A DNA stretch of 64,000 nucleotides from Nocardioides massiliensis (GCF_030811215.1 NZ_JAUSQM010000001.1:434001-498000); one strand, 5' to 3'. Shown: positions 48,697-57,896, counted from the first letter of the stretch. Program-made: numbers and translations. The notes: a model not told the origin generated them from the sequence alone.

Positions 48697-49691
48697 GGGG
48701 CTGGATCCTGCCGTACGCCGCGCACGGCCCGCACGCGCCGGGCCTCGGCGAGCCGCGCCGCCCACGCCGCCCACCGCTCCGGGCTGGCGCGGTGGGCCTC
48801 CAACAGGCCGAGGTCGGGGACGGGGCGGCGTACGGGGAGCATCCCGTCGTCGGGGGTGAGCGGGTCGGCGACCACGTCCCCGTCGAGCAGGGTGGTGGTG
48901 CCGAGCCCGCAGGCGTAGGGCAGCTCCGGCAGCGCAGCGGCGAGGGCGACACCGGCAGCGAGCCCGACCGACGTCTCGAGCGCGGAGCTGACGACGACCG
49001 GCAGCCCGATGTCCTCGGCGATCCGCAGGCAGGCGGCGACCCCGCCCAGTGGCTGGACCTTGATCACCGCGATGTCGGCGGCCTCGAGGTCACGCACGCG
49101 GTAGGGGTCGGCAGCACGGCGGATGGACTCGTCGGCGGCGATCGGCACGTCGACCCGGCGGCGTACGGCGGCGAGGTCCTCCACCGATGCGCAGGGCTGC
49201 TCGACGTACTCCAGTCCCCCGGCCGCCCGGTCGAGCACCGCGATCGCGGTGACGGCCTCGTCGACCGACCAGCCGCCGTTGGCGTCGACGCGCACCGAGC
49301 CGCCGGGGCCGAGGGCATCGCGGACGGCCGCCACCCGCTGCTCGTCGTCGGCGAGGCTCTGCCCCGGCTCGGCGACCTTGACCTTCGCTGTCCGGAAGCC
49401 CGGGCGGACGCGGACGATCTCCGCGGCACGCTCGGGACCGACCGCGGGGACCGTGACGTTGACGGGGATCCGGTCGCGCACCGGGGTCGGCCAGCTCCCG
49501 GAGGCGGCCTCCTCCGCGCAGCGCAGCCACGACTCGCTGACGGTCGCGTCGTAGTCGAGGAACGGGCTCCACTCGCCCCAGCCGTCGGCGCCGCGCAGCA
49601 GCACGCCCTCACGCACGTCGATGCCACGGAAGCGCGCCCGCATCGGCAGCGACCAGACGAAGACGTCGTACGCCGCCTCCGGACCGCTCAT
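48693..49691 (-). CDS. menC: o-succinylbenzoate synthase
   Basis: 332-residue enolase-superfamily dehydratase giving o-succinylbenzoate. Catalytic KxK is in TAKVKV, with metal ligands Asp in VRVDANGGW, Glu in EYVEQPC and Asp in IAADES, and the second catalytic Lys in AVIKVQPLGG. All are present. It is coupled to menE upstream by an ATGA overlap and to menD downstream by GTGA. Confidence 0.95.
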   Translation of the reverse strand: MSGPEAAYDVFVWSLPMRARFRGIDVREGVLLRGADGWGEWSPFLDYDATVSESWLRCAEEAASGSWPTPVRDRIPVNVTVPAVGPERAAEIVRVRPGFRTAKVKVAEPGQSLADDEQRVAAVRDALGPGGSVRVDANGGWSVDEAVTAIAVLDRAAGGLEYVEQPCASVEDLAAVRRRVDVPIAADESIRRAADPYRVRDLEAADIAVIKVQPLGGVAACLRIAEDIGLPVVVSSALETSVGLAAGVALAAALPELPYACGLGTTTLLDGDVVADPLTPDDGMLPVRRPVPDLGLLEAHRASPERWAAWAARLAEARRVRAVRGVRQDPAP

Positions 49692-50731
49692 GCCTCGGCC
49701 CGCAGGCGCATCCGGTCGACCTTGCCGTTGTCGAGCAGGGGCAGGGCGTCATGGCGGCGCAGGACGGTGGGGGCCCACGTGCGCGGGTGCTCGGCGGCGA
49801 CCCAGTCGCGGGCCTCGTCGAGGTCGAGGTCACCGACGACGTGCGCGACCACGCGCTCCCCCCACTCCGGATCGGGTACGCCGACCACCTCGGCCGCCGC
49901 GACCCGCGGGTGGGCGCGCAGCCGCTGGGCGACCGCCGCTGCGGCGACCTTCACGCCACCGCTGTTGACGACGTCGTCGGCGCGGCCCAGCAACCGCAGC
50001 CGGACGCCGCGCTCGTCGCGGTCGAGCTCACCGAGGTCGTCGGTGCGGAACCAGCCGTCGACGAACGCCTCCGCGGTCCGCCCGGGCTCGTCGACGTAGC
50101 CGTCGGCGAGCATCGGTCCGCACAGCCAGACGCGTCCGTCGGCGTCGACCCGGACGTCGACGCCCGGCAGTGGCCGGCCGTCATACACACAACCGCCCGC
50201 GGTCTCGCTCATGCCGTAGGTCTCCACCACACCGATGCCGGCGGCCTCCGCACTGCGGCGCACGGTCGGGTCGAGTCGGGCGCCGCCGAGGAGGACCGCG
50301 TCGAGGGAGGCCAGGGCTGTGCGGTCGCGCTGGTCGTCCAGCGCGCGCACGAGCTGCGTGGGGACGAGCGAGGCGTAACGGCGCTCACCGGTCATCGCCG
50401 CGATCGCGGTGGCCAGGTCGGGGTGGGCCTCCCCCAGCACGGGCCGGTGCCCCGCGAGCAACGAGCGCACCAGCACCTGCACCCCGGCGATGTAGGCGAC
50501 CGGCACGCTCAGCAGCCACTGCCCAGGACCACCGAGGTAGGCGTGCGTGGCCTCGGCGGAGGCTTCGACGGCCGCGCGCGAGAGCGCGACCCGCTTGGGC
50601 TGCCCGGTCGATCCGGACGTGGCGATCTGCAACGGCTCAGGGGCGTCCTCGGCCAACCAGGGGTCGAGGAGCGCCACGACAGCGGCGGCCGAACCGGCCA
50701 CCGGACGCAGACTCGGCTCCGGCGGGATCAC
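49688..50731 (-). CDS. menE: o-succinylbenzoate-CoA ligase
   Basis: 347-residue acyl-adenylate-forming ligase that activates OSB to OSB-CoA. The P-loop-like A3 motif is ATSGSTGQPKRVAL, A5 is VETYGMSETAGG, A7 is WFRTDDLGELD and the catalytic Lys is in NGKVDR at the C-terminus. It is shorter than typical MenE (about 450 residues), with the N-terminal part cut down; short MenE forms are known in actinobacteria. It lies 8 nt after the small membrane protein gene. Confidence 0.9.
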   Translation of the reverse strand: MIPPEPSLRPVAGSAAAVVALLDPWLAEDAPEPLQIATSGSTGQPKRVALSRAAVEASAEATHAYLGGPGQWLLSVPVAYIAGVQVLVRSLLAGHRPVLGEAHPDLATAIAAMTGERRYASLVPTQLVRALDDQRDRTALASLDAVLLGGARLDPTVRRSAEAAGIGVVETYGMSETAGGCVYDGRPLPGVDVRVDADGRVWLCGPMLADGYVDEPGRTAEAFVDGWFRTDDLGELDRDERGVRLRLLGRADDVVNSGGVKVAAAAVAQRLRAHPRVAAAEVVGVPDPEWGERVVAHVVGDLDLDEARDWVAAEHPRTWAPTVLRRHDALPLLDNGKVDRMRLRAEA

Positions 50732-50739
50732 GACGTGCG

Positions 50740-51018
50740 TCAGACCGAGCCGGGGGCGTTGTCGCCCTCGGCAGGCCCCTCACCCTGCGCGCGTCGGCGG
50801 GCGTCGCGACGGCGTTGCTGCTCGAGCCGCCGGAGGAAGTCGGGGTCGTCGTCCGGCCCCTGGATGCGCGGCGGCTTCTGGGGGCCGCGGGGGCGGCCCG
50901 GGCCCGCCGTACGCCCACCGGATCCGCCCTGTCCGCGCACGCGACGACGCTCCAGCCACCAGAACAGCAGGTAGACCAGAGCCGCGAACGCGACGACGAC
51001 CAAGAGGAACTTGCCCAC
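50740..51018 (-). CDS. small single-pass membrane protein
   Basis: 92 residues: MGKFLLVVVAFAALVYLLFWWLE is a signal-anchor helix, followed by a Gly/Arg/Pro-rich linker and a charged helix (DFLRRLEQQRRRDARRRAQ). No family recognised. It precedes menE by 8 nt on the same strand and so is probably the first gene of the menE-menC-menD operon. The helix-plus-basic-tail layout could tether it to membrane-associated partners, which is inference. Confidence 0.6.
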   Translation of the reverse strand: MGKFLLVVVAFAALVYLLFWWLERRRVRGQGGSGGRTAGPGRPRGPQKPPRIQGPDDDPDFLRRLEQQRRRDARRRAQGEGPAEGDNAPGSV

Positions 51019-51098
51019 GTACCCAGGGTAGGCGCTGTCACAAGTCCCGGCACAGGCGGATGCACTCTCCCCGACTCGGGCGCAGCCCGGTGAGCGTC

Positions 51099-51104
51099 TA
51101 CCCT
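51099..51104 (+). promoter_or_regulatory. -10 element TACCCT, leaderless arrangement
   Basis: TACCCT is followed by 6 nt (GGAGGG) and the GTG at 51111. The purine run could also be read as a Shine-Dalgarno, but it abuts the start too closely. Confidence 0.45.
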
Positions 51105-51110
51105 GGAGGG

Positions 51111-51377
51111 GTGAAGCCGTTCGCCGTGTACACCCTGCTCCGCCTCGCCCTCTTCGTCGGGTGCTACTCGCTGATCATCGCGGTCTACATGCTCGTCAAC
51201 GGCGTCGACCACATCCCGCGCTTCTGGCCGCTGCTGGCCGCCGTCGTGCTGTCGTCGATCCTGTCGTTCCCGCTGCTGCGCGGCCCGCGCGAGCAGTTCG
51301 CCGTACGCATCGAGGAGCGGGCCAACCGGGCCGCGCAGAAGTTCGACGAGCGCAAGGCGCGCGAGGACGTGGACTGA
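51111..51377 (+). CDS. DUF4229 membrane protein
   Basis: 88 residues with two hydrophobic helices (LLRLALFVGCYSLIIAVYML and FWPLLAAVVLSSILSFPLL), then a basic amphipathic tail with ERANRAAQKFDERKARED. This matches DUF4229, an uncharacterised actinobacterial family often near menaquinone genes. GTG start with a leaderless -10. It is divergent from the small membrane protein / menE operon. Confidence 0.75.
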   Translation: MKPFAVYTLLRLALFVGCYSLIIAVYMLVNGVDHIPRFWPLLAAVVLSSILSFPLLRGPREQFAVRIEERANRAAQKFDERKAREDVD

Positions 51378-51443
51378 CCCACCCCGCCCGACGTCGTACG
51401 TTCTCGGCGCTATGGGTCCTCGGACGTATGACGTCCCGGGCGG

Positions 51444-52340
51444 TTAGACGCCCGGCGCCGTCTCCATCCCCTCGCGGGTGAACGTCGTGCCGCGGAAGTC
51501 GACGGCGCGCCGGGCGTTGGCCAGCGCGGTCACCGTGCACGACCCGATCCGGCCCGCGCGGTCGTAGAGCACCACGGTGCCGACGGAGATGCCGTCGGCG
51601 ACGACGCGATCGGTGGCCGACAGCCCGATCTCACGACCGACGGGCAGGCGCGCCAGCGTCAGGGAGTAGTCGGTGTTGATGTATTCCACCCCGCCGGTGC
51701 CCCAGTTGGTCACCATGCTGGTCGAGTCCGCGACGGCGGCGGCTGCGACGAACGGCGAGGGCCGCTCACCCGCGACGACCGCCGGCACCGTCTGCCACAG
51801 CTGCTTGCGCTCGGCGTTGAGGTACGCCGTGAAGTCGTGGCTCCAGCCGACCGACTCCGACCAGAAGAACGGCGGGCGCACGTCCTCACTCGGCGGCACG
51901 TCCTCGGTCGCCGGGACCTCGGGTCCGACGTCAGGCATCCACACCTCGCCCGGTGCGTTCTCCGTGGCCTTGAGCGCCAGCACCGACGCCCGCGCCACGG
52001 CCACGCGCTCGCCGGCGCCGTCCTCGGCGCCGTCGCCGTCCTGCTCCAGCACGACGTCGAGCAGCAGCAGCCGCGGGCTCTCCCGGACGACCTCGACGCG
52101 CGTGTGGCACGGCCGCACGCGCGCGGGTCGGAACAGGTCGACAGTGACCCGCGCCGGGCGCAGGTCGTCGCGACCACGGGCCCGGATCTCGTGCTCCGCC
52201 GCGCGACCCATCGCGCCGCCGACCGCCACGCCGTGCAGCTGGTCGTCGTTCCACAGACTCTTGGCCGTCGCGGTCGGGGGCAGGGAGCCGTCCGCCAACG
52301 GTGCGTGGAAGAAGGACACGGTCTCGTCGAGGTCGCTCAC
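51444..52340 (-). CDS. acyl-CoA thioesterase, double-hotdog TesB-like
   Basis: 298-residue thioesterase-family protein. Two hotdog domains (about 1-135 and 150-298) each carry the long central helix, with GVAVGGAMGRAAEHEI in the first and SPFVAAAAVADSTSMVTNWGTGG in the second. It hydrolyses acyl-CoA thioesters; the substrate is unknown. Its GTG overlaps the menA stop by 4 nt, so the two are co-translated. MenI-type hotdog thioesterases release DHNA from DHNA-CoA just before MenA acts, so this is a natural candidate for that step, though the fold is also used for fatty acyl-CoA. Confidence 0.82.
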   Translation of the reverse strand: MSDLDETVSFFHAPLADGSLPPTATAKSLWNDDQLHGVAVGGAMGRAAEHEIRARGRDDLRPARVTVDLFRPARVRPCHTRVEVVRESPRLLLLDVVLEQDGDGAEDGAGERVAVARASVLALKATENAPGEVWMPDVGPEVPATEDVPPSEDVRPPFFWSESVGWSHDFTAYLNAERKQLWQTVPAVVAGERPSPFVAAAAVADSTSMVTNWGTGGVEYINTDYSLTLARLPVGREIGLSATDRVVADGISVGTVVLYDRAGRIGSCTVTALANARRAVDFRGTTFTREGMETAPGV

Positions 52341-53251
52341 CGGCCGATCATCCCAGCACCCACGAGCAGCCCGAGCCCATAGACCAGCTCAGCGAGACCG
52401 GTCTGCTGGATGACGGGGATGAGCCCGCGCCCTTCGGCGCCGCCGAGCACGGTGCGCAGCGCCGGCACGAGGGGCAGCACCGCGACGGCAGCGAGCAGCG
52501 CCCACCAGGACGTGAGAGCCGCGATGGCGACCAGGGAGACGACGGAGACGGCGACCAGCCCGGCGTACAGCAGGCGGGTGCGGGGGTCGCCGAGGACGAC
52601 GGCGAGGGTGCGCTTGCCGACCTCGCGGTCGCTGGGGATGTCGCGCAGGTTGTTGGCGACGAGGATCGCGCAGGCCAGCGCGCCGATGCCGACGCCGGCG
52701 AGGACGGCCGCACCGAGCCCGTCGGTGCCCTCGACCTGGACGTACGTCGTGCCGACGACCGCGACGAGGCCGAAGAACACGAAGACCATGACCTCGCCCA
52801 GCCCGCGATAGCCGTACGGCGAGCTGCCGCCGGTGTAGCCCCACGCGGCCAGCAGGCACACGGCTCCGATCGCGACCAGCCACCAGGCGGTGAGGGCGGC
52901 CAGGACCAGGCCGAACACGGCGCCGACGCCGAGGGCGGTGAAGGCAGCGAGCTTGACCGCGCGCGGGGACGCCAGACCCGAGCCCACCAGGCGCAGCGGG
53001 CCGACCCGGTCGGCGTCGGTGCCGCGGATGCCGTCGGAGTAGTCGTTGGCGTAGTTGACGCCGATCTGCAGCGCCAGCGCCAGCCCCAGGGCGAGCAGCG
53101 CCTTGCCGGCGACGAAGGAGTCCTCGTGCAGCGCGATCGCGGTCCCGGCGAGCACCGGCGCGACGGCGGCGGGCAGGGTGCGGGGGCGGGCCCCGGCGAT
53201 CCAGTGGCGCACGGTGGCGCGGGGGCCGGGTGCGGCGTACGGCGTGGTCAC
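52337..53251 (-). CDS. menA: 1,4-dihydroxy-2-naphthoate polyprenyltransferase
   Basis: 304-residue UbiA-family integral membrane enzyme that prenylates DHNA to demethylmenaquinone. The two Asp-rich motifs are NYANDYSDGIRGTDADR and NNLRDIPSDREVGKRTLAV. About eight hydrophobic helices. The GTG at 53251 is chosen for a GAGG site upstream and because a longer frame extension lacks family similarity. Coupled to the thioesterase gene downstream. Confidence 0.94.
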   Translation of the reverse strand: MTTPYAAPGPRATVRHWIAGARPRTLPAAVAPVLAGTAIALHEDSFVAGKALLALGLALALQIGVNYANDYSDGIRGTDADRVGPLRLVGSGLASPRAVKLAAFTALGVGAVFGLVLAALTAWWLVAIGAVCLLAAWGYTGGSSPYGYRGLGEVMVFVFFGLVAVVGTTYVQVEGTDGLGAAVLAGVGIGALACAILVANNLRDIPSDREVGKRTLAVVLGDPRTRLLYAGLVAVSVVSLVAIAALTSWWALLAAVAVLPLVPALRTVLGGAEGRGLIPVIQQTGLAELVYGLGLLVGAGMIGR

Positions 53252-53324
53252 GATCGACCATCCTCGCACCCCGCGCGACGGCGCCCAGGTCGCCCGCCCG
53301 GGCCGCCTGCCGGGTGGTCGCGGC

Positions 53325-54641
53325 TCAGGCGCGCATGACCCCGACCGGGGTGTGCCGCAGCCCGGGGAACACCTTGCCGACCGAGCGCTGCGGGAAGCGC
53401 CGCTGCAGCACCTCGGCGAGGACGTCGCGGTAGTCGGTGGTCACCGCGAGGTCGCCCTCGGTCAGCGCCGACGGGCCGAGACCGGGCCACCGGCCGTGGT
53501 AGCGCCCGCCACGCACCCCGGCGCCGGCCAGGAGCATGACGTTGCCCCAGCCGTGGTCGAGACCCCGGTTGCCGTTCTCCCCGAGGCGGCGTCCGAACTC
53601 GCTGATGGTCACGACGGTGACCCGTGAGCGGAGCCCGCCGAGGTCGCGGAGGAAGGCGTCGAGCCCGCTGGCGAACGCGTGCACCATCGTCGTCATCGCG
53701 CCACCGTCGGCGTTGCCGTAGTCGGCGTGCATGTCCCAGGACCCGAAGTCGATGGAGACGATCTCGGTACCGAGGTCGGAGCGGATGAGCTGGGCGGTGT
53801 CCTGGAGCGCGTCGGCGAAGTCGCGACCCGGCCATGCGGTGGGATAGGTGACCCCGTTGCGCGGCTTGTAGGTGGTCGCGGCCACCGACGAGGCGCGCTG
53901 GGTGGTGTCGAGGGCGGCTCGCGCGGCGGTGGCCAGCGGCCCTTTCGCCCCGGCCCACGCCGTGCGGAGCTGGCGCATCCGGCGCGTGGTCGCCGAGCCG
54001 TCGGCGCCGATCAGCCCGACGTCGGAGAGCCGGGGAGCGGCGACGTGGGGCGCCGTGCCCGAGACGATCGTGGGCGCGACCGACGAGCCGAGGTGCACGA
54101 CCTCGAGCGGGTCGGCGAAGGCGTTGAGACCCGCCATCCGGTTGATCCAGCCCCGCCGGACGCTGGAGGTGGGGTCGGCGTCCTCGATCTCCTCCATCGC
54201 CGAGAAGTGCGACCGGTTGGGAGCCGGCATGCCGACGGCGTGGACGGCCGCCAGCTCACCCGCATCCCAGGCCCAGGTCAGCGGGCGCATCGCCGGGTGC
54301 AGCCCGAAGAGCTCGTCCCGCGCGAGCAGCGACTCCTTCGGCAGCATGATGTTGGGCCGCGCCTGCGCGAGCCCCGGGTCGCCGTACGGCACGACCAGGC
54401 CGAGGCCGTCGAGCCCGCCCCGCAGGCTGATGACGACCAGGACGTTGCCGCCCGGTTCGGCACCGAACGCGGCCTGTCGCACGGTGTCGCCGAACAGCGA
54501 CGTCGCGACCGCGCCGGCGCCCACAGCCGCAGTGCGGGAGAGGAACTGGCGTCGGTGCAGGGTGGTGCGCCCGAGGTCCGTGCAGTCGCTGCACGCGCCG
54601 GATGTGCTGGGGGTGCCCGTCGTGGGCTCGCGGTCGGTCAT
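53325..54641 (-). CDS. Tat-exported DUF1501 protein
   Basis: 438-residue protein with a twin-arginine signal: HRRQFLSRTAAVGAGAVATSL, RR at 30-31. A region rich in Cys near 17-20 precedes it. The body is the alkaline-phosphatase-superfamily-like DUF1501 domain with VVISLRGGLDGLGLVVPYGD, PAPNRSHFSAMEEIE, DFGSWDMHADYG and VVTISEFGRRLGENGNRGLDHGWGN. The superfamily suggests a metal-dependent hydrolase, substrate unknown. Its start overlaps the DUF1800 stop by 4 nt, so the pair is co-translated. Confidence 0.85.
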   Translation of the reverse strand: MTDREPTTGTPSTSGACSDCTDLGRTTLHRRQFLSRTAAVGAGAVATSLFGDTVRQAAFGAEPGGNVLVVISLRGGLDGLGLVVPYGDPGLAQARPNIMLPKESLLARDELFGLHPAMRPLTWAWDAGELAAVHAVGMPAPNRSHFSAMEEIEDADPTSSVRRGWINRMAGLNAFADPLEVVHLGSSVAPTIVSGTAPHVAAPRLSDVGLIGADGSATTRRMRQLRTAWAGAKGPLATAARAALDTTQRASSVAATTYKPRNGVTYPTAWPGRDFADALQDTAQLIRSDLGTEIVSIDFGSWDMHADYGNADGGAMTTMVHAFASGLDAFLRDLGGLRSRVTVVTISEFGRRLGENGNRGLDHGWGNVMLLAGAGVRGGRYHGRWPGLGPSALTEGDLAVTTDYRDVLAEVLQRRFPQRSVGKVFPGLRHTPVGVMRA

Positions 54642-56098
54642 CGCGTCATGTGTCCTGGCGAGTCGAGGAGGGCACCGAGCACCCGCACCTGGTCCCAGCG
54701 CGCGACGGCGTGGTCGGGGGTGATGCGGGTCTTGAGCGGGACGCCGGTGGCCTGTGCGACCACCTTGCGGTCGTGCGGAGTGGAGGCGCGGCCCAGCAGC
54801 AGCCGGCACACCCGGTCGACGTACACGGCCATCGTGATGCCTCTCTTGGGCAAGCCACGCTTGGGGAGCCAGTACGCCGAGGGGCGGAGCGTCACGTCGA
54901 GGGTGGGCCACCAGCCGGCGGCGATGTTCCAGTGCATCCGGTAGGAGGCGAACATCCGCGTCACCGACGACCACGCCTCCGCGGTGTCGGGAGGACCGTC
55001 GGGACGCGGCCAGTCATAGAGCTGCAGCCCGCCCTGGACATAGGTGAGCGACCGCGCGAACGACTCCGACCGGCGCGGCGGGCGCACCCGGATCGCGAGG
55101 GCACGGCAGGTGGCGACGACGTCCTCGTCGGGGGTGCGCACCTTCGCGCCCGCCGACCGCTTGAACTCCCGGCTGGCGAACAGGACCTGCATCGTGGCGC
55201 GGATGTCGGTGCCGGAGGACCGGAAGGTCTGGGTGAGCTGGTCGACCAGGGCGGCGCTCGGCTTGTCGGAGACGAAGCGGACCGCGAGCTTGTGGGCGAT
55301 GCGGCGAGCGGTGGCGGGGTGATGGGCGAGGTGGCGCAGGTAGGCCCCGGCGACGGGACGCCCGTCGGCGGCGGCGTTGTCGTGGTGGAACCCGAGGACG
55401 TGCACCGGACCGGTGGCGTGCCGCTTCGGGTCATAGCTGGGCTGCCAGGTCTTCCACGCGTCGATCGTGTAGCCGGACAGGATCCGCGCGGAGTCCTTCA
55501 CCATGGCCTCGGTGTAGCCGGCGGCACGCCCCACCGTGTGCAGCTCGAGCAGCTCGCGTCCGTGGTTCTCGTTCGGGCTGCGGCGCGTGGAAGTCCAGGT
55601 GTCGAGGTGCAGGATCATCGCCGGGTGCAGCGTCGCGGCCACCAGGAGGTCGTCGAAGCGTCCCAGTGCATGCCGGCGCAGGAGCTCGTCGTAGTCGGAG
55701 CGGAACAGCCACGCCGTGTCGTGGCCGCCGGGCACGTGCAGGTGGTCGGACCAGAAGTCCACCATCGCCTCGAGCAGCTGGCGACGGGTGTAGATGCGCC
55801 GCAGCAGGGACTGGTTGGACAGGTCCAGGGCATACTCCCAGCCGCCCTTCTGCTCGCGCGTCTGGTTCTTCCACCGCTGCTCGGCCCCGTGCTTGAGGTC
55901 CGGGAACCAGGTCGTGGCGATGGCCTGGGCGCGCGCGTTCTCTCGAATCCGGGTGGGCTCCAGCTGCTGCTTCAGCCATGCGTCGGCTCCCCCGGCGCGC
56001 CGCAGGTCGGTGTACGTCGCGCGCGAGAAGCCCCAACCGACACGGTTCAGCACGTGTCGCTCGTACGCCGTCGGGACGGCGGGCCGCAGGGTGGTCAT
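54638..56098 (-). CDS. DUF1800 protein
   Basis: 486-residue helical DUF1800 protein. The hallmark NENHGRELLELHTVG and the preceding HLHVPGGHDTAW region are present. It lacks an obvious signal peptide and may be carried out by its Tat partner. The ATG at 56098 starts MTTLRPAVPTAYERHVLNRVGWG, the usual N-terminus; an in-frame upstream start adds an unrelated Arg/Asp-rich leader. DUF1800-DUF1501 pairs recur in many bacteria, and their role is unsettled. It is divergent from the Glu-Pro repeat gene. Confidence 0.88.
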   Translation of the reverse strand: MTTLRPAVPTAYERHVLNRVGWGFSRATYTDLRRAGGADAWLKQQLEPTRIRENARAQAIATTWFPDLKHGAEQRWKNQTREQKGGWEYALDLSNQSLLRRIYTRRQLLEAMVDFWSDHLHVPGGHDTAWLFRSDYDELLRRHALGRFDDLLVAATLHPAMILHLDTWTSTRRSPNENHGRELLELHTVGRAAGYTEAMVKDSARILSGYTIDAWKTWQPSYDPKRHATGPVHVLGFHHDNAAADGRPVAGAYLRHLAHHPATARRIAHKLAVRFVSDKPSAALVDQLTQTFRSSGTDIRATMQVLFASREFKRSAGAKVRTPDEDVVATCRALAIRVRPPRRSESFARSLTYVQGGLQLYDWPRPDGPPDTAEAWSSVTRMFASYRMHWNIAAGWWPTLDVTLRPSAYWLPKRGLPKRGITMAVYVDRVCRLLLGRASTPHDRKVVAQATGVPLKTRITPDHAVARWDQVRVLGALLDSPGHMTR

Positions 56099-56303
56099 CG
56101 CCTCAGCTCCGGCTTCGTCTCGCGTACGGCGACCTTCGCCCCACGCGTCACTCGGATCGGCAGGATCGCGCACGTTGGGAGGATTCCGGCCGATTCTGGG
56201 TGTGCGCAACCCCCCGCGTCGCTAGCGTGAGGGTGCGCCAAGCCCAGTTGACAGCCCAGACCGAAAGCGGGGACCGGCCTGCCGGTGACCGTGGGAGGGA
56301 ACA

Positions 56304-57896
56304 GTGTCCGATCCCGGAGGTACGGAGCCTCACCGTACCGGCGGGGAAGCCGACTCCGACTTCCTCGACGCGTGGTTGTCCCGCGCGCGTGACCACGACG
56401 GTGGTTCGCCGGCAGACGCACCGCCAGACGGTGCGGCCGACGACTCCGCTGACGCCGTGGTCGATGACGCGCTCGAGCACGCCGACCAGCCGGCCGCTGC
56501 CCCGTCGCGCCCTGAACGCTCCGCCGACGAGGTCGTGAGCCAGAGCCGCGAACGGCTCAGCGCCCAGGGCAGCTTCGACTTCGCCTCGTTCTACGAGTCG
56601 CTCGACACCGATGCAGCTGCCCCGGCGGGCGGCGCGCCGACCGAGGACGAGGACCGCGCGCCGGCTGACTCCACACCGGCGCCCCCACCAGTCAGCCCAC
56701 CTGTCGCCCCGCCTGTGCGCGGCACCGGCGAGCCGTACATCCCCCCGCTTCCCGTCATCGGCAAGTCGCGCGCCAAGCAGTCGCGCCTGCGCCGCCGGCG
56801 CCGCCCGGCACAGCCGCAGCCTGAGACCCTCGACCTCGACCTCCCGGTCCCCCAGCCCGAGCCCGCCGCAGAGCCGCAGCCCGCGCCCGAATCCTTGCCG
56901 GGGCCGACCGCGCCCCCGCTGCCCGAACGCGACATCTTCGCCCCGCGGACCGTCGCGGAGGACCCCGACGCCTTCTACAAGAAGCTGCTCGCCTCCGAGG
57001 TGGAGGCAGCACTCGAGCCGGAGCCCGAACCGGAACCCGAACCCGAGCCCGAGCCGGACCCCGAACCCGAACCGGAACCCGAACCGGAACCCGAGCCGGA
57101 CCCCGAGCCCGAACCCGAGCCCGAGCCCGAGCCGGAGCCGGAGCCCGAGCCGGAGCCGGACCCCGAGCCCGAACCCGAGCCAGAGCCAGAGCCGGACCCC
57201 GAGCCCGAACCGGCCCCGGAGCCAGTCCTGGAGCCGGAGCCCCTCGCGTCCGTACCCGCCGAGAGCCCACGGTGGGACTCGGCGGCGTTCGTCCGCCAGC
57301 CAGACCCGGAGCCCGAGCCGGAGCCGGAGCCCGAACCCATGCCCGAGCCCGAACCCATGCCCGAGCCCGCGGTCGCGGCCGCGCGGTCTGCGGGGGCGAG
57401 CGCGCCCGCCACCCCTCCCCGCCAGCCGGTGCCGCAGGTGGTGGAGTTCCGTACGCCGCGCGGTCCCCGCCTGCTCCTCACGGTCCTCCTGCTGGCCTCG
57501 GCGGTCGCGGCCGGCTTCGCGATCTGGCGGGCAGCGGAGAGCCAGGTCGGGACCGACATCGGCATCGCCGGCGCACTCACGGCGCTCGCCCTGGCGTTCT
57601 GGTGGGGACTCACAACCACCCCGCACCGTCAGGTCGCCGTCCGCGGCGGCATCCTCGAGATCGAGGACGGCATCAGCCGCTACACCTTCGACCTGCGCAA
57701 CCCCGCGACCCGCATCGACGTCGAGGGCACCCCCGGGTCGCGCGACTGGCGCGTGGTCATCCACCGCCACCGGCTCTCGCCGTACGTCGTGACGCGACGC
57801 GTCGTCGACCCGCAGGGGTTCACGGAGGTCCTGGAGCACTACCGGGCGATGGCCCGCAAGGCCGAGGAGCAGCGGCTCGCAGGTCGCCGCCCCTGA
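56304..57896 (+). CDS. membrane protein with Glu-Pro repeat and PH-like C-terminal domain
   Basis: 530 residues in four parts. An acidic N-terminus of about 230 residues is rich in Ala, Asp and Pro. A (Glu-Pro)n repeat with occasional Asp spans residues 238-307, and a second short [11 protein letters not shown] run lies near 335-355. Two membrane helices follow near 390-440. A cytosolic C-terminus of about 90 residues ([32 protein letters not shown]) resembles a bacterial PH/DUF domain. GTG start with GGAGGG 4 nt upstream. Glu-Pro rods stiffen TonB-like proteins. I recognise no named family. The repeat probably changes length by slippage. Confidence 0.78.
   Translation: MSDPGGTEPHRTGGEADSDFLDAWLSRARDHDGGSPADAPPDGAADDSADAVVDDALEHADQPAAAPSRPERSADEVVSQSRERLSAQGSFDFASFYESLDTDAAAPAGGAPTEDEDRAPADSTPAPPPVSPPVAPPVRGTGEPYIPPLPVIGKSRAKQSRLRRRRRPAQPQPETLDLDLPVPQPEPAAEPQPAPESLPGPTAPPLPERDIFAPRTVAEDPDAFYKKLLASEVEAALEPEPEPEPEPEPEPDPEPEPEPEPEPEPDPEPEPEPEPEPEPEPEPEPDPEPEPEPEPEPDPEPEPAPEPVLEPEPLASVPAESPRWDSAAFVRQPDPEPEPEPEPEPMPEPEPMPEPAVAAARSAGASAPATPPRQPVPQVVEFRTPRGPRLLLTVLLLASAVAAGFAIWRAAESQVGTDIGIAGALTALALAFWWGLTTTPHRQVAVRGGILEIEDGISRYTFDLRNPATRIDVEGTPGSRDWRVVIHRHRLSPYVVTRRVVDPQGFTEVLEHYRAMARKAEEQRLAGRRP
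57015..57224 (+). repeat. in-frame tandem repeat encoding (Glu-Pro)n with Asp-Pro interruptions
   Basis: 210 nt made of 6-nt units (GAG/GAA followed by CCC/CCG/CCA), with GAC replacing GAG four times at uneven intervals. Longer near-identical blocks recur, a sign of expansion by duplication. Reading frame is intact across it. Confidence 0.9.

Noticed and set aside
57015-57224. Repeat region as a possible CRISPR or VNTR outside a gene
   Set aside because: 6-nt in-frame units, no spacers, reading frame intact; it is a protein repeat.
56975-57619. Gly-Ser repeat protein on the minus strand
   Set aside because: It is the antisense of the Glu-Pro repeat; the plus-strand gene has start signal, membrane helices and a domain.
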